A stretch of 29,017 bases of DNA from Globomyces pollinis-pini (GCA_025399215.1 MU621304.1:1-29017); one strand, 5' to 3'. Positions 10,901 to 21,468 are shown, counted from the first letter of the stretch. The notes: generated by a model not told the origin, from the letters alone. Numbers and translations: made by a program.

Positions 10901-12163
10901 GGCATCGAGATTGGTGCAATTTGAATCAATCCGATAAAATATACTTGAATAGCATAATATTTTTTTAAGATAGATATTTGTTGTGTACGTATTTTTGCAA
11001 TACGATCACTAAAAAATTTCTCCAATGCACGAAATTTGATGATTTTCATCCCTAAAATGTTAATTATATAATATTTCATACCATACAAAACTTCACGAAC
11101 AGATTTTAGTCTACGATCACCGACAGCAAGAAATTCTTTCTGGAATTTTACCAAGAAACCTACAATTAAAAAAGAATCAAAAACAAACCAATGACGGCCA
11201 ATTGAAGAAATAAGATACCAAAAAGAGCACCAGCTCCACCCCAAACAGCATACCCAATAAGTTGACCAAGTAAAACAATAGAAACCACAACTTGAATAGG
11301 AGCCATTATTAATCCAGTGATCTGTATGAACATCATTGATATTTTTTCAATATCCACATTAATGAGATTCAAAATATTTCCTTGAGTGAATATCTTTGAT
11401 GAAGATTGAGATAAACGTAATGATTTTTCATATACAGCACCAATCAAGATCGTCTTCATATCAACTTGTATCAATGCCATCAACTGTTGAGATATCTTTT
11501 CAAACAAAGAACTGCCAATTTGTAAGAGAGTCAAAATAATGGAGATAGTGATACCACTTTGAAATATCAAGAGTTCGCGAGGGTACATTGGAGTAAGGTA
11601 TAACAACAATTGCTTCAAGAATGTTGGTTGAACTAGTAAGCAAGTGACACTTAAACCTTGAAAGATAATTCCCATTATACTATCATGAGAATATCTTTAA
11701 AATACCATATAAACGCATATTTGGCAGCAATTGTTTTAAACAATGAAGAACGCTTTGGATTTGCTTTAAAACTGGACCAGAATGGTAGTAACAGAGAAGA
11801 TAAATGGTCTGCCTTTGCATTTTTAGGTAAATCATAGAGATCCTTTTTATAAGTTCAAATTTTTATACCTCATCCGTCAACTGTGATTTTGTTCCTTTCC
11901 ATAATAACGGTGTGATCCATGAAATTGTCAGAAAGTTGAAAGCCGTTATGTTCACCTGAGTTTTCATCAGAAGGAATAAAGAATTGAAGAACGGATCAAG
12001 TTTGTCGGAATCGGCCAACAATTTTAACCGACCACTTTGACAAATGCGGATTAATACAATATCATGATCTTATCAATGATAACATACTTGAAAATATCAT
12101 CCTATAACTATCCATTGAATTCCGATTTATCGTGTGAAAGTCGCGTAAAGTCTTGCTTGTCAT
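7978..12163 (-). CDS. ABCC-type (MRP/Ycf1-like) full ABC transporter
   Basis: Full transporter with TMD1-NBD1-TMD2-NBD2, about 1344 residues with the start used here. NBD1 has Walker A GPVGSGKSSLL, signature NMSGGQKARIAVARA and Walker B EVILLDDPLSALD. NBD2 has Walker A GRTGSGKSTLM, signature LSVGQRQLICLGRA and Walker B KILVMDEATASVD. The lasso/linker block SWITPLLWKGTKSQLTDEDLYDLP is typical of ABCC proteins lacking TMD0. Introns are 26, 26, 29 and 30 nt; the 30-nt one (11052-11081) is in frame and stop-free, and lies in VLYG-MKIIKF. The first exon is uncertain: an ATG at 12163 joins downstream exons in frame through a 40-nt (or 19-nt) intron. Substrates are probably glutathione conjugates or other organic anions, at the vacuole or plasma membrane (inference). 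Confidence 0.9.
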
Positions 12164-12283
12164 TTTCACTCAACTACAAGATAACCAATACAATAATTAA
12201 ATATAGAAAAACAACTAAATGTATCAGGTATATTAAGAATCATCCATTGAAATGTGTCAAGATATGATATGAAAAGTGATAAT

Positions 12284-13354
12284 TTACAATCCAACAGGAT
12301 CAATAGATACTACATGATCACCACATCTTGGACAAACAAAAGATCTATTCGCCATCATATTTGATTGAAGACAATAATAACAAAACGAATGACCACAATT
12401 AGTTTCATATGGAATTGATATTTCACTTGATACATTATTATTTTGAAAACAAATCAAACATAAATGAGATGGTAATTCGGAAATCTACAAGATCATTAAT
12501 AAAAAATCATTTTACAGATTGTTTTGATTTAAAATAAAGTTTTAAATTAGATTTGAATTTTTTAAAATTCAAGAATGGTAAGATGGAAACAAAAAATTCA
12601 GTAAAGGCATGCCAAACTAATTGTCGATTCATATATTCAAAACTGATCATTCGAGACATATCCACTTGATCAAATACTAATCGTATACCCAAAATACGAT
12701 CCATTAAATTTCTATATCTATCATTCATATCAATACAAACAAAAACAAAAATTACTTTCCTTGATGTAAGAAAATCAGTAAATTAATTAAATTGAAGGAT
12801 TGATACGTAATTTCGATCCGTTGAATCCATCTCCATACTTTAAATTTCCAACTTGACTTTTTAATCAATAAACATCAAAAACATCTTACTTGTGATTCAT
12901 TACTCCATCCTTTACTAATAAAATATTTTTGTAATCTTGTCCATCCCCAAATGAAACCAATTCGAAATCCAATAAATAACCATTTTTGTAATTGACTCAA
13001 TGGTAGATATAAATGTTGATCATCTACATGTATAAATCATGTCTAAATTTACTATTGGATGATTTTTTATAGACAAGATTTTGTAATTTTAATCCATAGG
13101 TTGTACTGGTAGATAATACTGATCCACCAATGACAATCAAATCTAATACAGTATTGATTTCAGGTTCATATTTAGATTTAAATGAGGTCTATTGATAAAT
13201 GAATCATGATTGTTTAATACTTTAAAGAAACTAAACATATCTAGTATTTGTTCTCGAAAGATATTGTCTAATTCTTTATCCAATTCGTTGGCATCCAACT
13301 GTTGATTAGTTGTGGATTGAATACTTGACTGGATCGTAACACTCTTGGTTTCAT
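12284..13354 (-). CDS. PEX2: Peroxisome biogenesis factor 2 (RING peroxin)
   Basis: 293 residues after six introns (26, 32, 29, 33, 38 and 31 nt). The Pex2/Pex12 domain includes SSQLDANELDKEL, RILGIRLVF, SFEYMNRQLVWHAFTEF and ILPFLN. The C-terminal RING reads HLCLICF, then TNCGHSFCYYCLQ, then FVCPRCG, giving a C3HC4-type finger. Pex2 with Pex10 and Pex12 forms the peroxisomal membrane ubiquitin ligase that recycles the receptor Pex5. The ATG at 13354 (MKPRVLRSSQ) was chosen because the 26-nt intron after it restores the conserved SQLDANELD block. An ATG at 13418 can also be joined in frame through a 22-nt intron, so the N-terminus is not settled. Confidence 0.92.
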
Positions 13355-13562
13355 TGAAAAAAAAGTCAACTGGAACTTGATGGCATCTACAATAAATATA
13401 CCATAAACCAATTGCCATTATGAAATGGAATTCAAATAATCCGGTACATTCACATTAGAAAAACAGTTAAAATTGAAGCATTCATTTCACTTTATTAGTC
13501 CAAACCAAACAGTAAGACCAATCCCCAGCCAAAAGCAACTAAAAAGAAATTCCAATACAAAA

Positions 13563-16500
13563 TTAGAAATTAGTAAAGCCACCTTGACTCAATCCACCTT
13601 GACTTTTCATACCATAATCATAAAAATCAAATTGTGATTTGTAATCGTCACCTTCAAGCCGATCAAATTGATTGAAAGGTTGCTGTGATAATTCACTAGT
13701 AGGTTGCGAAAAGAGTGATTGTTGAGATAAATGTGATCGGATCAATCCTCGACCATTAGATTCTTGAGTAAATGATTGTGACATGAATGATTGAGTTTGT
13801 GATTCTTGTGTGAATTGTGAGGTTGGAATCATAGGAATTGAAGATTGTGAAAATAAAGAATTGGAATCAATTTGTGAATGCGGATCATGTAATATAGGCA
13901 TCAATGATTTCCGTTCGCGTTCCTGCTTTGGTCTTGTAGTTCGTTGAGTTCCAGGACCAGATCGAGGTTTGGTAAACTGAATCATCGATGTTTTAAGTGA
14001 ATGTAATGGGCCTTCTACCAAACAATTCTTTTCCTTGAAATACATCAAGAGTTGATACCATAACGAATGCTTTGCTAATACCTTTGGATTTCCAATAATG
14101 ACAAGTCCATACTTGGCACGAGTCAATGCAACATTCAACCGTTTCGCATTCGTCAAAAACCCAATACCAAGGTGTTCATTAGAACGGACACAGGTCACAA
14201 TCATATAATCCTTCTCACGACCTTGGAAAGCATCCACAGAGGCAACTTCCACCTCTTTATACAACTCTTTCTTCAAAGCACCATTAAACTGCATATGTTG
14301 AACCACGTACGATCGTTGACCTTCATACGGAGTCACAACACCAATCTGATGAGGATGAATGCCAGCTTTTAGAAATCGAGTCACACATTTTTCGACCAAA
14401 CCAGCTTCAGTCACATTCAAGTACGATGTTCCAGATGAACTGATTTCTTCTTGTCCAAAACATCCATGAAACATCATCGGTGTTTCCATTACAGGCCATG
14501 GAAAATCAATGTTCTCTCTAATACGTTCTTGAGTAGTTACACCATTTTGTAAACTTCCTTCATAAAACATCTAAAATACAATAAACAAATGATAAATTAC
14601 GTTGGATGGAAAAGCGGATAAACAAGGATGCATACGATACTGAACTTGTAATCGCATAGGTCGGATTCCAAGCGCAATTAAACGTTCAAACAAAGATTGC
14701 GATAACCCAGCCCGAGCAGCTTTCTTGTTTATAATTACAGGTCCCAATTGTTGATGATCACCTACAAGCACAACTTGTTTAGCACCTAGCACCAAAGGGA
14801 TTAACGCTTCCGGTTCACACTAGTTTAAGACTATTATTTAATATACCGCTTGCGAGGCTTCATCAATCAATACTGATCGGAAGGTAAAACGGGCTAATCT
14901 AGGATCCCCGGCACCAGTACAAGTACAACAAATCACATCTGCATGCTCCAACAATTCACGTTCAGCCTTTCTCTTCAACATTTTGTATCTTTTTTCATCA
15001 GCTGAACTTAACTCTCGTAATTCATTCTTTAATCGAATCAATTTTTGTAATTGTGGATCAGTATCGTTATTATTCACTTGCTCATGTAAGGTCAAGAATG
15101 AAACTGAGGATTCGAGTGCTTCGCGTGATTTGGCAGCCAATCTGACTACCTTTAACCCGGTTTGATGGATTTTGGCAGTTAAATGATCAACAGCCACATT
15201 ACTTGGAGCACAAACTAAAACCTGCCCTTGGTTTGCTTTTGCCAAATGGTACACAATCGTTGCAGATGTGACAGTTTTACCCGTTCCTAATATAAATACG
15301 GGTTTGAATTACCAGGTGGTCCTTGAATTAGACTCAATGGTTTCTGCAAGACAGACTTGATGGCATTTACTTGAGAAATATTTAACTCTGGTAAATTTGG
15401 AGCAGTCATGCGTTTAGGTAGATTCGTACGTAGCACTTGAGGTTCGACATCATGACCCAAAAGTTTGTGATAAATATAACTACTAACTGAACTTTCATCA
15501 AATGCTAAATTCTTTAATGCATTTTGCATTCTAACAATGAGTATTTGAATCTATTTACCTATCAAAAGATGTTGGTTTCCAAACAAAATCCACAGAAAAG
15601 TTGTGTGAGCAATCGATAGGTGTTTTATCATCTCGTTTTAATTCGATAGCAACTTCATCCGAATGACCTGAATGTTAATCAAAAGACTAAATACCTAATA
15701 ATCAATAAAATAAGCATTACTATCCGGTATTTTTATGACATGACCTCTTCTTTCCCAATATGGATGCAACTCACCCTTGTACTTTAACAATAATTCATCC
15801 CCTGGAGCTAATCGAATATCACCTAATTCTAACCGTGGTAAAATGAAATTAGCGACACGTTTCATGTTCAATCCCATTGACCAACGAACTACAACTTGTT
15901 CCTGAGTTTGAGATTCTTTCATTTTTTTATCATAATCTGCTTCAAGTTTGACTAGTGGACCAAATATATTTTGATATTGGTAAGCATCATCGTAGGTTAA
16001 GAGTACAGGTTGTGGTTCATCATCCATTCCTGGCTTTTCCAAATCTTCAAGTGTTGCAGTAGCATTTTCTTTCCAGATATCTTCTAGTTTAATAATTTGT
16101 TGTGTAGTAATATGTCTAGACCTTAACTGTTCTTGATCGGTTGGTACTTTAACTAACCAAGGTAAGAAACTGCGGTCTTCAATCAAAGGTAACCATTGAG
16201 TTAAATCCCAATTCACATCTTTACTACTAGTTGATCCAGCACATGGTTGTCTTTTTTTGTTAGGAAGTATTCATACCTAACGGTAAGTGGCTAAATAAAT
16301 ACCTGCAGAGTAATACTACAACAGTATCACTTTTAGCAGGAATAAAACCCAATAAGAATACATTACGATATCCACAGTTATAACATTCCAAGTGAGTGTC
16401 ACCTAAAGGAGAGTCTGGATGTAAACAGACTTCTTTATGTTTTGCACGAACCAAATGAGAGATGATATGAGAGCCAGAAGTATTTCCTCTAGCATTACAG

Positions 16501-16820
16501 AACCATTTTTGACAACCCATACATTTTACGACAGAAGAAGGGGAATGCTAACAATTAATTTTTTTGGAGAGAATACGATTCCACAATAAGCACAAGCATG
16601 AGGATGAGATTCTAAAGAGAATTCTTCATTTAAATCGTCATCATCATCATCATTAAATTGATCTAATAAATTTGAATTATCAGTTAAAGATAAAGAATTA
16701 AAATCTAAATTTTGATGATCATTAAAATCGTTGAAATCGAATTGAGATTGTTGAGATTCTTGAAACTAAATAATGAATTGAATTGTTTTTTTTTACATTA
16801 AAATCATGGTTGAAATTCAT
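13563..16820 (-). CDS. UPF1: ATP-dependent RNA helicase Upf1 (nonsense-mediated decay)
   Basis: 993 residues after ten intron units. The N-terminus is Asn/Asp-rich and followed by the Cys/His-rich UPF2-binding domain ([10 protein letters not shown], then [19 protein letters not shown], then [16 protein letters not shown]). SF1 helicase motifs follow: GPPG-TGKT (P-loop, split by a 26-nt intron), DEASQAC (Walker B; DEST in human and yeast), [28 protein letters not shown] and LNVALTRA. The C-terminal ~130 residues are rich in SQ/TQ dipeptides, a possible target region for SMG1-type PI3K-like kinases. Two intron sites (15668-15720 and 16251-16302) each hold two introns in tandem. Upf1 drives decay of mRNAs with premature stops, including those made by intron retention. 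The start at 16820 is joined by a 31-nt intron to the acidic exon 2. Confidence 0.96.
15668..15720 (-). other. Tandem intron pair (26 + 27 nt) in UPF1
   Basis: Between codons for IPD and SHSDEVA there are 53 nt that read as two complete introns with no exon between. Unit 1 is 15720-15695 (GTAATGC...TTATTAG) and unit 2 is 15694-15668 (GTATTTAG...CATTCAG). Each has a GT donor, an A-rich or TTAAC-type branch-like segment and an AG acceptor, and each matches the usual 26-32 nt intron size here. Splicing from the first GT to the last AG as a single 53-nt intron gives the same protein, so DNA alone does not show whether one or two steps are used. Confidence 0.65.
16251..16302 (-). other. Tandem intron pair (26 + 26 nt) in UPF1
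   Basis: Between LLCR and QPCAG there are 52 nt composed of two abutting GT...AG units. Unit 1 is 16302-16277 (GTATTTATT...CCGTTAG) and unit 2 is 16276-16251 (GTATGAATAC...AAAAAAAG, with a CTAAC branch-like motif). Retaining either 26-nt unit alone would shift the frame of the helicase message. The pair is equally compatible with one 52-nt intron. Confidence 0.65.
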
Positions 16821-17076
16821 TAAAAAAGAAAGAAAAATACCCAATCATTTTGATTTCATTTATAATTCAATCAAAATAAATGAATTAGTATATAATTCAA
16901 TAGTTTATTTTGTTATAGTTTATTGTAGTTTATTGAATGGATGAATTCAATTCATGAAATTCATTCATTCATTCAATATGAATAATAAAATTCATTCATT
17001 CATTTGTATTCAACATCATAATTCATTCAGTTGTATTCATGTCAAGTTTTGATCAAATTTTACCTTTTCTTTTTTA
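16821..17076. promoter_or_regulatory. Divergent promoter region of UPF1 and NTF2 with TTCA repeats
   Basis: These 256 bp separate the two divergent starts. They are very AT-rich and contain ATTC/TTCA tetranucleotide runs at about 16959-16976 and 16991-17005 plus scattered ATTCAAT copies. There is no coding frame. A shared bidirectional promoter is the simplest reading; no specific factor site can be named. Confidence 0.5.
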
Positions 17077-17590
17077 ATGAGTGGACAAGAAGCTGCTATT
17101 GCAAGATCATTCGTTGACTTTTATTACGCTACTTTCGATAGAAATCGTCAAGAATTATTACCACTTTATGTAAATTAATCAAAATAAATTTAATCTTATT
17201 AGAAACCTCATTCAATGTTGACTTTTGAAGGTCAATCATTCCAGGGTTCAAATGCTATCGTTGAAAAATTAGTGGTATGCTGTTTATTATTCACTTTTTT
17301 ATAGGTATGAATTCTTTAAATTATTTATTGATTCATTTCTTTATAGTCTTTACCTTTTCAAAAAGTTCAACATCAAGTCGTTACTGTAGATGCTCAACCT
17401 TCTAATCCTCAACAAGGTCCTGTATTAGTTTCTGTTACTGGTCGATTATTGGTACTTTTTATCTTATTTAAATCTTTAGGTTGATGAAGAACAAAATCCT
17501 CAACAATTCTCTCAAACTTTTCAACTTGTTCCTGATAATGGTTCTTATTATGTCTTTAATGACATTTTCAGACTTAACTATGGTTATTAA
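17077..17590 (+). CDS. NTF2: Nuclear transport factor 2
   Basis: 126 residues, the normal NTF2 length, after introns of 33, 72 (tandem 30+42) and 28 nt. It starts [20 protein letters not shown] and has the family blocks [51 protein letters not shown] and [23 protein letters not shown]2 is a small cone-shaped homodimer that binds Ran-GDP and FxFG nucleoporins and returns Ran to the nucleus. It is transcribed divergently from UPF1. Confidence 0.97.
17275..17346 (+). other. Tandem intron pair (30 + 42 nt) in NTF2
   Basis: The site between KLV and SLPF holds 72 nt that split exactly into GTATGCTG...TTTTTATAG (17275-17304) and GTATGAATTC...TTTATAG (17305-17346). Both units start GTATG and end TATAG, and no exon base lies between. 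A single 72-nt intron is the alternative; it would be the second longest in the window. Confidence 0.65.
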
Positions 17591-17789
17591 TTGTAGTAAT
17601 AAAATCAATCATTCTCATACAGATCTAGAAACCTTTTCATATTGAGTATTATGGATCAATCTTCATATTGAGTATTATTGATCAATCAATTGAATTGAAT
17701 ACAATTCTTTTTAATATTTTCGTGGCTAAAGGTGACGTAAAAAACAAACCACCAAGAAATCTTGATTATAAACAATAATTGGAAAAAAT

Positions 17790-19924
17790 ATGAAATCTCC
17801 TAAATCTTCAATATCAAAAGGAGATTCAAAATCAAATAAGGTATTCATAAATTCCATTTTAAAAAAATTAAGAATGTTAATATTGATCAACAACTCATAG
17901 AATCTTTATCAAGTGATGATTTCGAATTATTGGAAATATTATGTAATTGTGTTAGTGGAGATACTGCTGCTACAATGGCAAAAGGAATGTTAAAAGTTTT
18001 AGATAAATATCCTGGTGCTACAGAAAGCTTCCTAAAAAGAATCATTAAAAAGAGAATGATGGATTATAGTACATTTTATTGATTTATTTAAATTATTAGG
18101 AATGAGAAGTAGAGATTTAGCTGATATCACTCGTGATAATGGGTAATTTGTATGTATTAACTAAATTATAGGTATTCAATCATTTATTATTAACAAATAT
18201 AGGTATACTAATATCAATTATTAACCAATATAGGTAAAACTATTCGTTTTGTATTAATCTATTTAGTCTTGTGACAATGTTATTGATAGCATATGCACGT
18301 CAAGAAGGATCATCATTTTTAAATCAATCCATTACTCAACCATTAAAATCAATCTTACCTTTACTAGCAGATTGTGAAATCGATCCACAGAAGATACATT
18401 TACAACCTCCAAATAATACCACTCAAGATATAAACACTAAACTTCTCTCTAATCGTCATAATTTACAATTAGCTTGTCAACAATTGTTTATCACCATATT
18501 TGATTTTTCTAAAAAACCACCTCCAAAATTATTATCAATGTGTCATTTTCTTTCTAAAAGTGTGGATGAAGTATTAAAGATGGAAATCAAAGTCATTCCA
18601 CTACCGGCATTTCAAATTGATCGATCAACAAGTGTATCAAGCCATATGGGAAAGGATGAGTTGGGAAGAAAAGGATCAAGATTGGGTAATAAGAAACGAA
18701 CAATATCCCAAAATTTACAATTACCAATGAATTTGTTGGGTGCTACTCCAGCTGTATCTACCGCATTAGCGACTTCAAATACATCAGTGGCTCAACCATC
18801 TGTTGCTGAAGGTCGTTTATCAAAGTCCATTACTGTTTCCACGAATCTTGGTATATCAAATCCTCCCTTGAGTAATTCTGCCGCAGTCATGACAACTGAA
18901 AATTCAATCAATAGTCAAGCTTTCGATCAATCTGTTGGTGTTCTGAATAGAAATGGTACGAATCAATCCAAAGCAAATACACCTACAGCATCTACCGATC
19001 TATCACCAGAGAACAAAACCATGTCACCGACATTGGAAGTAGCAGAGCCAACAAATTCAGTAGCTAATTTAGGAAATTTATCGATATCAGATAAAGTGGT
19101 GGGATCATTCATGTTTCTTCGATTCATTATTCCAGGTAACTTTAATAATCATAACAAGTAGCCATCACATCACCCGAAAGTAATGCGGCATTTACAGAAA
19201 AACTCAGTCCTCATGTACGTCGAGGACTTGTTTTATGTGGAAAGTTATTAACATCTCTATGTAATGACAATGAATTTGGTCATAAAGATCTCAATTTAAT
19301 GGAATTTAATGGATTTCTAGTTCCATACAGACAATCCATGAAAGGATTTCTAGAAATGTGTTCAGCCGAAGATAATTCATGGGTATTGAATATCAAACTA
19401 AACCTTAGGAATCAACCAACAAAGTTGAAGCGAATGTATCAACACGACTTAAAACCATGAAAACAGGTAAATCAACACAATATGGGTCAAGTCCCACGAT
19501 ATGCAACCCAACCAAACAATCATCCGTCAAAGCTCATCATGGACGTACAGCCAGTCAACCACTTGATGGTATTCCACCACAAATTGAAAATGAACCACGT
19601 TTTAAATCACTCAATTCCAAAGTCAAAGGACAATCATTAAGTGCTGAAAATCTACGTACCAAAACTCTTCCCACATATCCACAAATCGAACCTGAAATAT
19701 CATCCCTACTATTATCCATTTCCAAAAATCTTGAACGATTTGATAAAGATATCCAAGATCGTAAAAAAACATTAACCAATGATAAATCCGAATTATTAGT
19801 GTCAAAATTCAATCATTTCAAGGATTTATTAGATCATTCTCCTTATATCTGTGAATCCGAACCTGGAACTTTTAAAAAGAAATCTTCTTGGTGGTTTAAA
19901 ATTTGGGGTGCTTTTAAAATATGA
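17790..19924 (+). CDS. Ras GTPase-activating protein (RasGAP domain)
   Basis: 631 residues after introns of 32, 31, 124 (tandem 29+31+31+33), 26 and 26 nt. The RasGAP domain spans roughly residues 50-400. RSRDLADITRDNG contains the likely arginine finger (Arg of TRDN, aligning with FRGNS in neurofibromin), followed by LVTMLLIAYARQEGSSFL, SFMFLRFIIPAITSPES (the FLR motif) and VRRGLVLCGKLLTSLC. A serine/threonine/asparagine-rich insert of about 130 residues, probably disordered, interrupts the domain before the FLR block. The C-terminal ~170 residues include a possible coiled coil (LERFDKDIQDRKK) and a basic/aromatic end. It should switch off Ras-type GTPases; the closest subfamily is not clear. 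The ATG at 17790 follows an AATA context 199 bp after NTF2. Confidence 0.88.
18143..18266 (+). other. Array of four consecutive mini-introns in the RasGAP gene
   Basis: One intron position, inside the Gly codon two residues after the arginine finger, holds 124 nt that divide without remainder into four GT...AG units. They are 18143-18171 (29 nt), 18172-18202 (31), 18203-18233 (31) and 18234-18266 (33). Each unit has a TATTAAY branch-like motif near its 3' end and ends in TATAG or TTTAG. Units 2 and 3 agree at 24 of 31 positions by hand alignment, sharing TTATTAAC followed by AATATAG. Removing all four rejoins RDNG to LVTMLL in frame. Each unit alone has the size of an ordinary intron in this window. 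Confidence 0.75.
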
Positions 19925-20090
19925 AATCATTTCTAAATACCTTCAAAGTATTTTTTTGGAATGATGAAATTATTAGTAAATTTGTGTATATGATAATAAA
20001 CTATTTGTTTTCCTTCAAATCTTGTAGATTTTCAATTGATAAATCATCATAACAATGTATATTTGATCCCATAGCGTTTTTTATTTGATT

Positions 20091-21077
20091 TTATGATTTT
20101 TGATGTTGTGAATGAACATATTCACGTATTTCAGATGAACTTAATTTACCTTGAAAATCATTTGAATTCACTATACTATCATGTGATACGCAATCAACCA
20201 GATAGATATCCAATATATTCATTCCCAATTCATTTCGTACTTTATTCACTATTTAAAAAAAAGAGTTAAAAATACAGGAATTGATTACCAATTTCACAAC
20301 CTTTTGCTGTTTCTAATGATCCGACTAATGCTTGTATATCAGTATCCGTTTTTGTAGGTCCAAAATCATCTGTGATTGGTACAACATGTAAATTGATATG
20401 ACGTTTTACTTTTGATAAAAATTTCTTGACTTGTTCAAGTCGTACATCAATTGATTGCATATATTCAACATATTTTTTCTTTAATAATCTATCAGAAGAA
20501 AAATCTATCAAGTTTTAAAAAAAAATCACGTATTTTTACTGGTAACTCCACAAATCAATCTTTTTTTACAGATCCAAATTGCCATTGTCAATAAAATTTT
20601 ATGACCAGTATGTAAATAATCAAAAGTACCCTAATCTTGAGAAAAATGAACAAATACCCCCAATGCAACATTATCATATTCTTCAACATCTTTTGTATCA
20701 AAAACTTCAATTGTTTGATTCATCAACTTTGGTTTTTCAAATCGAATGACATTCTCTTTTTGTAAATTTGAATCTGTAAAAGTAAAATAAATATCATGTT
20801 GTTCATCATAATCATAACCACAAAAATCTAAACAAATAATATCCACATCCAATAAAATAAGATTTAATTCAAATGCTACTTTAGTAGCTGCATTATATAA
20901 ACCAGTTAAGAAATGATCAAATTGTTTCCAATTTGGTTCAATTTTACAATTAACAAGTATCGTTAATGATGGATTTGAATCATTTTTAATTAAATATTCA
21001 CAACATTTTGAAATGATATGTTTTTGTATTGCATTATCTTTGTTGAATTCACAATCGATTTGTAATAATCCTTTCAT
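20091..21077 (-). CDS. Phosphopantetheine adenylyltransferase (CoA biosynthesis, Cab4-like)
   Basis: 294 residues with introns of 27, 35 and 40 nt. The nucleotidyltransferase signature VALGGTFDYLHTGHKILL is rebuilt across the 27-nt intron. It is followed by KRLICGVT, YVEYMQSIDVRLEQV, DFGPTKTDTDIQALVGSLET, NKVRNELGMNILDIYLVD and KLSSSEIREYV, the substrate-binding end. Eukaryotic PPAT converts 4'-phosphopantetheine and ATP to dephospho-CoA. The N-terminal ~140 residues are the usual poorly conserved extension. The frame is open upstream to about 21156 but has no earlier ATG; an extra 5' exon is possible. The gene is convergent with RasGAP, 166 bp away. Confidence 0.9.
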
Positions 21078-21468
21078 TTTTGATAAAGAAAATTTCAATT
21101 TTAAAAAACTAGAATCGATTGTAGGTATTTCGAAAAGAGTATCTTTTTCAAGATTATCCTAGATGGATATACGGATGAACCATTTTGGGATTGATGTACT
21201 TTTTAATTCGGTTTGAAGAATACACGTTTGTGAATGTACAACAATTAGAAGGAATTATAGCACCAGTTTTCAGAACCAATGCCAATAGATTAATAAAAAT
21301 TATCATATATCTATAATTGTCTGTTGAGGACTAAAGGCCCTACGATAATCTAGATTTATTTTTCGGAATAACTATAAGTATGAATTGGATTTATAAAACC
21401 CAAATGTAAATTTAATGTTCTTGCAATGGATTCCTCGTCTGACCTTCATTTAATTTTTCATCCTTTAA
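21078..21468. promoter_or_regulatory. Divergent upstream region of the PPAT and aminomuconate deaminase genes
   Basis: About 390 bp without a convincing coding frame. A TATAAAA at 21392-21398 (+) lies about 70 bp before the deaminase ATG and is a candidate TATA element. Part of the left end may contain an unrecognised first exon of the PPAT gene. Confidence 0.4.

Noticed and set aside
12060..12163. A 19-nt intron near the ABC transporter start
   Set aside because: It would keep frame, but 19 nt is below the range of all other introns here, and a 40-nt alternative with the same acceptor also works. I left the 5' end open.
13355..13418. PEX2 start at the upstream ATG at 13418 read straight through
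   Set aside because: Straight reading loses the conserved SQLDANELD junction; using the ATG at 13354 with a 26-nt intron restores it. A spliced version from 13418 remains possible.
15280..15320. UPF1 P-loop seems broken after GPPG
   Set aside because: A 26-nt intron splits the motif; removing it gives GPPGTGKT.
16940..17045. TTCA-rich repeats as a possible CRISPR-like or satellite array
   Set aside because: Units are 4-7 nt, irregular, without spacers, in a eukaryotic promoter region; simple sequence is the better reading.
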